This document shows positions 7,684 to 15,300 of a stretch of 64,000 bases of DNA, piece by piece (the stretch's first letter is position 1; each line of letters starts with the position of its first letter). The notes beneath the pieces were generated by a model. It was not told where the DNA came from, made no database searches, and saw nothing but the letters and a program-made list of their open reading frames with translations. The stretch lies in contig JBNLET010000109.1 of NCBI GenBank assembly GCA_050305135.1, forward strand, positions 1-64,000. Direction: 5' to 3'. Both the position numbers and the translations under genes were made by a program. The stretch is from Cognatazoarcus sp050305135 (lineage in GTDB: Bacteria > Pseudomonadota > Gammaproteobacteria > Burkholderiales > Rhodocyclaceae).

Positions 7684-9687
7684 CTAGCCGCCCGCCAACC
7701 GGCTCAGCGTGTCGGCGATGACCTCGGCGCCCCAGTCCAGTTCCTGCCGTTCGACCACCAGCGGAGGCGCGAAGCGCAGCACCGTGTGGTGCGTATCCTT
7801 GGTCATGATGCCGCGCGCCAGCAGGGCCTCCGCCGCGCGCTTGGCCGACAGCCGTTCCGGATCCAGCTCGACACCGATGAACAGGCCGCGCCCGCGCACC
7901 TCGCGCACCGCGCCGCCGACCATGGCTTCGAGCTGGTGGCGGAAGCGTTCGCCGGCGCTGGCCGAGTGCTCGCACAGGTTTTCGTCCACGATCACGTCGA
8001 GCGCTTCCAGCGCCACCGCGGCGGCGAGCGGATTGCCGCCGAAGGTCGAGCCGTGGTCACCGGGCGCGAACACGTCCATCACGGCCCGGTCGGCCAGGAA
8101 GGCCGACACCGGCAGCAGGCCGCCGCCCAGCGCCTTGCCGAGGATCACGCCGTCCGGCCGCACGCCGTCGTGGGCGCATGCCAGCAGCTTGCCGGTGCGG
8201 CCCAGGCCGGTCTGCACCTCGTCGGCGATCAGCAGCACGTGGTGGTGGCGGCAGATCTCCGCGCAGCGGGCCAGCCAGCCGGGCGGCGGCGGGCAGATGC
8301 CGCCCTCGCCCTGGATCGGCTCGACCAGGAAGGCCGCGGTGTTCGGTGTGATGGCCGCCTCCAGCGCCGCGGCGTCGCCGTAGGGCACGCGCTTCAGGCC
8401 CGGCGGGAAGGGGCCGAAACCGTCGCGGTACTGGTCTTCGGAGGAGAGGCCGACGATGGCGATCGAGCGGCCGTGGAAATTGCCTTCGCAGGCGATGATC
8501 TCGGCCTGCCCGTCGGCCACGCCCTTGACCTTGTAGGCCCACTTGCGCGCCGCCTTGAGCGCCGTCTCGACCGCCTCCAGGCCGGTATTGACCGGCAGCG
8601 CGGCCTCGAAGCCGAACAGCTCGCACAGGCGCTCCAGCAGCAGCGGCAGGCGGTCGGTACTGTAGGCGCGCGAGGTCAGCGCCAGCCGCGCGGCCTGGCC
8701 GGCCAGCACCTGCAGCAGGCGCGGGTGGCCGTGGCCGAGGCTGACCGCCGAATAGGCGCTCATCATGTCCAGGTAGCGGCGCCCCTCCACGTCCCACAGC
8801 CAGACGCCGGCGCCGCGCGCAAACACCACCGGCAGCGGATCGTAGTTGTGGGCACCGTAGCGCTGCTCCTGCGCGCGCAGGCTGTCGGCCGGAGGACCCA
8901 GCGCCGCCACCGCGAACTCGCTGCTCCAGCCCGGCGCGTGCTGCGCGCGGGCGATTTCCATCGCCAGCAGGTCCGGGCAGGCGCGCAGCGCATACAGCGC
9001 CGCGGCCAGCGGGCCCGGCGCCAGCGCCCGCCCCTCCAGCGCCGACAGGTCCAGGCTGACGACGAAGCCGCCGGCTGCGCTGCGGGCGATCGACAGCGCG
9101 TCGCAGAACACCGCGGCGATGCCGCGGCGCCGCACCTCGGCCAGGCCGAAGACGCGCAGCCCGAGGCTGGACAAGCGCTCCAGCTCGGCCGGACTCCATT
9201 CCCGCGCCGCCACGACGCACACGCTGGCCGGGTCCAGGAACGGGAAGGGTTGGCCGTCGGCCGGGGCCAGTTGGCCGAGCAGGTGCGGAATCAGCCGGTG
9301 TTCCTCTTCGGCGGCCGGATCCTCCTCGGGCAGCATCGCGTCGAGGTGTGCATCGATCAGGATCAGGCCGATCCGGCCGTGCCCGCTGCGCGCCCTCGCC
9401 ACCCCCTGCCAGGCGCTGGCGGTGGCGTTCTGGTCCGGCGACAGCAACAGCGGCAATTCGCCGTTGGCGACCGCCGAGGCGCATACGCCGGCCAAGTGGT
9501 GCAACAGCTCGGGCAAGGCCTGCGGGCCGCTGCCCGGCCCTTCCGTGCTGCCGTGCCAGCGCGTCGCAATGCCGGCCCGACGCAGTTCGCGCGTCAACGG
9601 ACCGTGCAGGCGGCGGCTGTCTCCCGCCATTTCCACCAGCAATACGTTGCGGACCGGTCCCGGCCCGGCCTCGATCGATTCCGCCAT
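7684..9687 (-). CDS. fusion: degenerate arginase-like domain + ornithine aminotransferase
   Basis: The 667-residue protein has two parts. Residues from about 272 to the end match ornithine--oxo-acid transaminase (PLP fold type I): YGAHNYDPLPVV, SAYSAVSLGHGHP, VNTG.EAVETA, ADEVQTG (Asp489) and the PLP lysine in ILGKALGGG (Lys518). Residues of about 15-260 follow the ureohydrolase (arginase) layout: DAHLD (112-116) is intact, but the GGDHS position reads SPDQN (83-87) and the final DxD position reads DLS (213-215). Several manganese ligands are therefore missing. The transaminase should convert ornithine to glutamate semialdehyde. The arginase-like half is probably non-catalytic or repurposed. 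The start follows GGGAGA. Confidence 0.85.
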   Translation of the reverse strand: MAESIEAGPGPVRNVLLVEMAGDSRRLHGPLTRELRRAGIATRWHGSTEGPGSGPQALPELLHHLAGVCASAVANGELPLLLSPDQNATASAWQGVARARSGHGRIGLILIDAHLDAMLPEEDPAAEEEHRLIPHLLGQLAPADGQPFPFLDPASVCVVAAREWSPAELERLSSLGLRVFGLAEVRRRGIAAVFCDALSIARSAAGGFVVSLDLSALEGRALAPGPLAAALYALRACPDLLAMEIARAQHAPGWSSEFAVAALGPPADSLRAQEQRYGAHNYDPLPVVFARGAGVWLWDVEGRRYLDMMSAYSAVSLGHGHPRLLQVLAGQAARLALTSRAYSTDRLPLLLERLCELFGFEAALPVNTGLEAVETALKAARKWAYKVKGVADGQAEIIACEGNFHGRSIAIVGLSSEDQYRDGFGPFPPGLKRVPYGDAAALEAAITPNTAAFLVEPIQGEGGICPPPPGWLARCAEICRHHHVLLIADEVQTGLGRTGKLLACAHDGVRPDGVILGKALGGGLLPVSAFLADRAVMDVFAPGDHGSTFGGNPLAAAVALEALDVIVDENLCEHSASAGERFRHQLEAMVGGAVREVRGRGLFIGVELDPERLSAKRAAEALLARGIMTKDTHHTVLRFAPPLVVERQELDWGAEVIADTLSRLAGG

Positions 9688-9833
9688 TCGGCATCTCCCG
9701 CAAGCGTCGCGGCCCGCCGCGGGTGCGGCGCGCTGCGACGACCGGGCGGCTGCGCCCCTTAATGAAGCTTAGATGAAGCCGCGCCGAATTTCGTTCGGCC
9801 GGCTGCCGTCAGGCGCCCGCCACACGCCATCCG

Positions 9834-11363
9834 TCAGACGCCGAGCAGGCGCCAGGCTTCGAACGCCAGCAGCAGCAGCAGCAACAGCGCGACGACGCTC
9901 AGCACGCGCGACTGGCGGCGCTGGGCAGTACCGACCCGCGCCAGTTCCTGCCGCGTCTCGGCCAGCGCGTCGGCGTTCGCCAGCGCGCGATGGATCAGCC
10001 GCGGCAGTTGCGGCAGCGTGCCGGCCCAGTTCGGCGCCTCCTCGCGGGTATGGCGCAGCAGCGCGCGCCAGCCGACCTGCTCGTTCATCCAGCGCTCCAG
10101 GTAGGGCTTGGCGGTCTTCCACAGGTCCAGCTCGGGATCGAGCTGGCGGCCCAGCCCCTCGATGTTGAGCAGCGTCTTCTGCAGCAGCACCAGTTGCGGC
10201 TGCACCTCCATCTCGAAGCGTCGTGCGGTCTGGAACAGCCGCAGCAGCGTCTTGCCGAACGAGATGTCCTTCAGCGGCTTGTCGAAGATCGGCTCGCACA
10301 CCGCCCGGATCGCCCCTTCGAACTCGTCCACGCGAGTGCCGGGCGGCACCCAGCCGGCCTCGATGTGGGCCTGGGCGACGCGCTTGTAGTCGCGCTTGAA
10401 GAAGGCCAGGAAGTTCTGCGCGAGGTAGTTCTTGTCCACCTCGTTGAGCGTCCCCATGATGCCGAAGTCCAACGCGATGTAGCGTCCGTCGCGGTGCACG
10501 AAGATGTTGCCGGGATGCATGTCGGCGTGGAAGAAGCCGTCGCGGAAGACCTGCGTGAAGAAGATCTCGACGCCGGCCCGCGACAGCGCAGAGAGGTCCG
10601 TCCCCTGCGCCCGCAGCGCCGCGATGTGCGAGATCGGCGTGCCGCGCATGCGCTGCATCACCATCACCGAGCGGCCGCAGTAGTCCCAATACACCTCCGG
10701 CACGATCAACAGCCCGGAGTCGATGAAGTTGCGCCGCAGTTGCGAGCAGTTGGCCGCTTCGCGGCCCAGGTCGAGCTCGTCGTGCAGGTACTTGGCGAAC
10801 TCGGCCACCACTTCGCGCGGCTTCAGCCGCCGCCCCTCCGGCCACAGCTTTTCGAGCAGGATCGCCGCCGCCTCGAGCAGCGCAAGGTCGTGCGCGATGA
10901 CCCGCTCGATGCCCGGCCGCAGCACCTTGACCGCCACCTCGGTGCCGTCCGGCAGTTCGGCGAAATGCACCTGCGCCACCGAGGCGGAGGCCACCGGCGT
11001 GCGCTCGAAGCCGACCAAGACCTCGTCCACCGCGCGCCCGTAGCAGGCCTCGATGACCGCGATCGCCTGCTCGGTCGGAAACGGCGGCACCCGGTCCTGC
11101 AGCGCCGCCAGTTCCTCGGCCAGGTCCGGCGGCAACAGGTCGCGCCGGGTGGACAGCATCTGGCAGAACTTGACGAAGATCGGGCCGAGCGACTCCAGCG
11201 CGCGCCGCAGACGCACTGCCCGCGGCTCGCGGAAGCGGCGCCAGAAGAAGAAGAACCGCCAGATCGCCGGCAGCCGTCCGCTCGGGTCGGCGTCCAGCAC
11301 CAGCTGGTCGAGGCCGAAGCGCAGGCCGACGGTGACGATCTTGGCAAGACGCAGAATGCGCAC
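9834..11363 (-). CDS. ubiB: ubiquinone biosynthesis kinase-like protein UbiB
   Basis: A 509-residue ABC1/ADCK-family atypical kinase needed for ubiquinone biosynthesis. Visible motifs are ESLGPIFVKFCQ.LSTR (the KxGQ region), the Ala-rich nucleotide loop ASASVAQVH, VAVKVLRPG with the ion-pair lysine, FHADMHPGN (catalytic loop) and ALDFG (metal-binding Asp). Two hydrophobic stretches end the protein, as in other UbiB proteins. I place the start at GTG 11363, giving VRILRL as in family members. The open frame extends further upstream but overlaps the divergent metacaspase leader. The KxGQ glycine is Cys here, which is unusual. Confidence 0.88.
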   Translation of the reverse strand: MRILRLAKIVTVGLRFGLDQLVLDADPSGRLPAIWRFFFFWRRFREPRAVRLRRALESLGPIFVKFCQMLSTRRDLLPPDLAEELAALQDRVPPFPTEQAIAVIEACYGRAVDEVLVGFERTPVASASVAQVHFAELPDGTEVAVKVLRPGIERVIAHDLALLEAAAILLEKLWPEGRRLKPREVVAEFAKYLHDELDLGREAANCSQLRRNFIDSGLLIVPEVYWDYCGRSVMVMQRMRGTPISHIAALRAQGTDLSALSRAGVEIFFTQVFRDGFFHADMHPGNIFVHRDGRYIALDFGIMGTLNEVDKNYLAQNFLAFFKRDYKRVAQAHIEAGWVPPGTRVDEFEGAIRAVCEPIFDKPLKDISFGKTLLRLFQTARRFEMEVQPQLVLLQKTLLNIEGLGRQLDPELDLWKTAKPYLERWMNEQVGWRALLRHTREEAPNWAGTLPQLPRLIHRALANADALAETRQELARVGTAQRRQSRVLSVVALLLLLLLAFEAWRLLGV

Positions 11364-11548
11364 GGGCGGGACGACGCGTGGGAAAGGCGGGATTGTGCCC
11401 GTAAAGGCCGCGACGGGGAAATCGCGCGCCGCCGCGATGGCGCGAAGGTATGACGTGCCGATGCGCCGGGCGGCCTTGCTCTTCAAGGCACAACTGCTTA
11501 AATGCAGGCACCGGCGGCGCTCCGGCGCCGCGCCCGCGGGAGAGGGAG

Positions 11549-12340
11549 ATGGGCAAACAGGCACTGTGCATCGGCATCAACGACTATCCCGGCACCGACA
11601 GCGATCTTTCCGGTTGCGTGAACGACGCGGCGGACTGGCGCGCGGCACTCGCCGGCCACGGCTTCCGCGTCGCCACGCTGCTGGATGCGGCGGCCGACAA
11701 GGCTTCGATGGTGAAAGCCATCGGCGAACTGATCGCCGCCGCGAAGCGCGACGACTCGCTGGTGATCACCTATTCCGGCCACGGCACCTGGCTGCCGGAT
11801 GCCTCCGGCGACGAGGCGGACGGCCGCGACGAGGCACTCTGCCCGCACGACATCGGCGCCGGCCAGGCGCTGCTCGACGACGAGTTGCACGAGCTGTTTC
11901 GGCTGCGTCCGGCCGGCGTCAGGATCGTGCTGATCTCCGACAGCTGCCACTCGGGTTCGGTGACGCGCGGCAACGAGGAGGACTTGGATCCGTCGCTGCC
12001 GCGGGCGCGCTTCCTGCCCCCGTCGGTGTGGTTGAAGAACCTGCCGCCGGCCCTGCAGGCCCGCCCGCCGGCGCTGCGCAACGGCCTGGCCCGCGCCGGC
12101 GGCGACCTGCTGTTGGCCGGCTGCAGCGACAGCGAGTACAGCTGGGACACCCGCTTCGGCGGCCGCGCCAACGGGGCGTTTACCTACTATGCATTGAAGA
12201 CGCTGCAGATTCTGCCGGCCGACGCCAGCTACCAGCAGTGGCATGCGGCGATCCGCGCCTACCTGCCATCGACGCGCCTGCCGCAGAACCCGCAGATCCT
12301 CGGCAGCAGGACGGCACGCGCGTTCCGGGTGCTTGCCTGA
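11549..12340 (+). CDS. metacaspase (caspase-fold cysteine peptidase, C14)
   Basis: A 263-residue caspase-domain protein with no membrane segment or leader. The dyad is intact: His78 in ITYSGHGTW and Cys133 in ISDSCHSGS. The strand-helix order of the p20 part (GKQALCIGINDYPG, then CVNDA.DW) is that of prokaryotic type I-like metacaspases, which cleave after Arg/Lys. The start ATG 11549 follows GAGAGGGAG. The next gene begins 48 bp downstream on the same strand and carries a CHAT protease domain, so the two are probably one operon. Such peptidases are common in defence and regulated cell-death modules, and that role is inferred here. Confidence 0.9.
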   Translation: MGKQALCIGINDYPGTDSDLSGCVNDAADWRAALAGHGFRVATLLDAAADKASMVKAIGELIAAAKRDDSLVITYSGHGTWLPDASGDEADGRDEALCPHDIGAGQALLDDELHELFRLRPAGVRIVLISDSCHSGSVTRGNEEDLDPSLPRARFLPPSVWLKNLPPALQARPPALRNGLARAGGDLLLAGCSDSEYSWDTRFGGRANGAFTYYALKTLQILPADASYQQWHAAIRAYLPSTRLPQNPQILGSRTARAFRVLA

Positions 12341-12388
12341 GCGCGGCCGGCCGCCGGCAACCCGACAACAACAACGAGGGAAGGGCCC

Positions 12389-15300
12389 ATGCCGAAAGTC
12401 CACAGCTTCCGCCTGCTCGGCAGCGAAACCGCGGCTGACGCGCCGCCGCTCGGCGGCAAGGACGTCGTCGTCAGCACGGCGCGCCGGCTGGTACCCGGCC
12501 TGAGCCGCGCCGGCGGCGCCGACGAGGCCGAGCTGCCGGCCGACGCGGTGGTGCGGATCGAACTCGACAACGGCTTCGTGCTGTGGTCGCGGGCCGACGA
12601 TCTGATCCGCGAGCGCGGCCGGCGCAGCACCGGCCGCGACGGCACGGAGCGCTGGGAGATCAGCATGCAGCCGCCGGCCGGCTCGCGCGCCCGCGCCGCC
12701 AGCCGCGGCTGGCTGGGACTGGGGGTCAAGATCCTCGAGTTCTTCGGCATCGATGTGCGCCGCAGCGCGGTCCGCGCGCTCGGCGGCGCGCTCGAGCTGC
12801 GGCAGTTGCACGACGGCGGCCCCGGCCTGTACCGCTGCCCGCTCGATGGGCGCGAGCTGCGGCTGGCACCGCTGGCCGGGGACGAGCGGATCGCTGCCGG
12901 GCAGGGTCCGGTACTGCTCTTCATCCACGGCACCGGCTCCAGCACCGCCGGCAGCTTCGGCAAGCTGTGGCACGAAGACCTGCCGGCCGCCCGCGCCGCC
13001 CGCGAGCGGCTGCGCCAGCGCTACGGCGATCGCGTCTTCGCGCTCGAACACCGCAGCCTGACCGAGAGCCCGATCGCCAACGCGCTGGCGCTGGCCGAGC
13101 GGCTCGAAGCGGGCGTCGAGCTGCACCTGGTGACCCATTCCCGCGGCGGCCTGGTCGGCGAGCTGCTGACGCTGGGCATGCGCGAGCGCGACGACGATCC
13201 GCTCGGCGACGCGCTGATCGAGGAGCTGTTCGCGGCCGACCGCACGATGGCCGAGCAGCTCGGCCTCGGCGCGCTGGACGGCGAACAGGCGCAACAACGC
13301 GAGCAGGCCTACCAGGCCGACCGCGCGCTGCTGGCCCGCCTGCGCGACGAACTCGACGCGCGCCGCGTGCGCGTCGGCCGCTTCGTCCGCGTCGCCTGCC
13401 CGGCGCGCGGCACCACGCTGGCCTCCGGACGCCTCGACCGCTGGCTGTCGGTGCTGGACTTCGTCGCCGGCTCGAGCATCTTCGGCGAGGCGATGGACTT
13501 CCTGCTGGCGGTCGTCAAGGAGCGCACCGATCCGCGCACGCTGCCGGGCCTGGAAGCGATGATGCCCGGCTCGGCGCTGACGCGGCTGCTGAACCGGCCG
13601 GAGCTGGTGGTGGCGGCCGACCTGTCGGTGATCGCCGGCGACATCGAGGGCGACTCGCTGTGGGGCCAGATCAAGCTGCTGATCACCGACTGGTTCTACG
13701 GCGCCGACCACGACCTGGTGGTCAATACCGGCTCGATGTCGGGCGGGCTGCGCCGCCCGCCGGGCCAGGCCAGGCTGCTGTGCGACCGCGGCGCCGAGGT
13801 CAACCACTTCAACTACTTCGGCAACGAGCGCAGCCTGCAGTGGCTGCTGGCCGGCCTGACCCGGGCCGACGACAGCGACGGCGGCTTCCGGCCGATCGCC
13901 GATGCCGACGCCGAACCGCCGCGCTGGCGCGAAGCCTTGCGCCGCAGCCGCTCGGCCAGCGCGCCGCGGCCGCTGGCGGTGGTGCTGCCGGGCATCATGG
14001 GCAGCACGCTGCAGGCCGACGGCGAGACGGTCTGGCTGCACTACTGGCGGCTCGCCCGCGGCGGCCTGAAGCGCATCGGCTACGGCCGCGCCGGCGTCGA
14101 GCCGGTGGACCTGATCGGCGATTTCTACGGCCCGCTGGTGGAGTTCCTGGCCCGCTCGCACCGGGTCGAGATCTTCCCCTACGACTGGCGCCACTCGGTG
14201 CGCGACGCAGCGGCGCGGCTGGCCGGACGGCTCGAGGAGCTGCTGCCGCGGGCCGAGCAGGAGCGCCAGCCGGTGCATCTGGTGGCCCACTCGATGGGCG
14301 GCCTGGTGGTGCGCAGCATGATCGCCGACGGCGGCCCGGGCAGCGCGGTCTGGCAGCGCATCAAGGCCTTGCCGAACAGCCGCCTGCTGATGCTCGGCAC
14401 GCCCAACCTGGGCTCCTACGAGGCCGTGCGCTGGCTGACCGGCTGCAACCCGACCGAGCTCAAGCTGGCGCTGCTCGATCTGACCCAGAGCGCCACCGGC
14501 ATCGTGGACATCGTGCGCCGCTACCCGGGCGTGCTGGAGCTGCTGCCGTTCGACCCGGCCGGGCCGGATTTCAGTGCCGCGCCGCTGTGGAAGGCGCTGA
14601 AGGCCGAGCTGGACGGGACCTGGCCGCTCGCCGACGACGACGCGCTGCGCGACGCCCGCAGCACCTGGGAGCGGCTGCGCGAGGCGCCGCCCGAACCGCG
14701 CCACATGATCTACGTGGCCGGCAGCCAGCCCTCCACCGTGACCGGCTACCGCACCACCAGCGACGACGACGGCCTGCTCGGCTTCGGCGGCCGCAAGATG
14801 GTGTTCGAAGCCACGGCCCGCGGCGACGGCACGGTCACCTGGGCCTCGGGCCTGCTGCCCGGCGTGCCCACCTGGTACGTCGAAGACACCGGCCACGACG
14901 CGCTGTGCGCGCAGCGCAAGGCCTTCGCCGGCTACCTCGAGCTGCTCGCCGGCGGCACCACCAGCCGGCTACCGGCGGCGCCGCCGGCGGGCAGCCGCGC
15001 GGCCGGCCTGCCCGAGCGCTTCGTGCTGCCCGAGCAGCCCTTCGCCGACCGCATTCCGGATGCCGGGGACGTGCAGCGGCTGGGCTTCGGCGGCAGCCTG
15101 CCGGCCGAATTCGGCGACCGGCAGGAGAGCGCGCCGATGATCTCGGTCAGCGTGCGCCACGGCGACCTGGCCTACGCGCGCCACCCGGTGCTGGTCGGCC
15201 ACTACAGCGGCGACACCATCGTCAGCGCCGAGGCCGCGCTGAACCGCCACCTGCAGGGGGCGCTCGGCCGCCGCCTGAACCTGGGGCTCTATCCGGACGG

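Noticed and set aside
9834..11564. Longer UbiB starting at 11564
   Set aside because: The extra 67 residues are Arg/Pro-rich, unlike UbiB N-termini, and overlap the divergent metacaspase start; GTG 11363 gives the family start.
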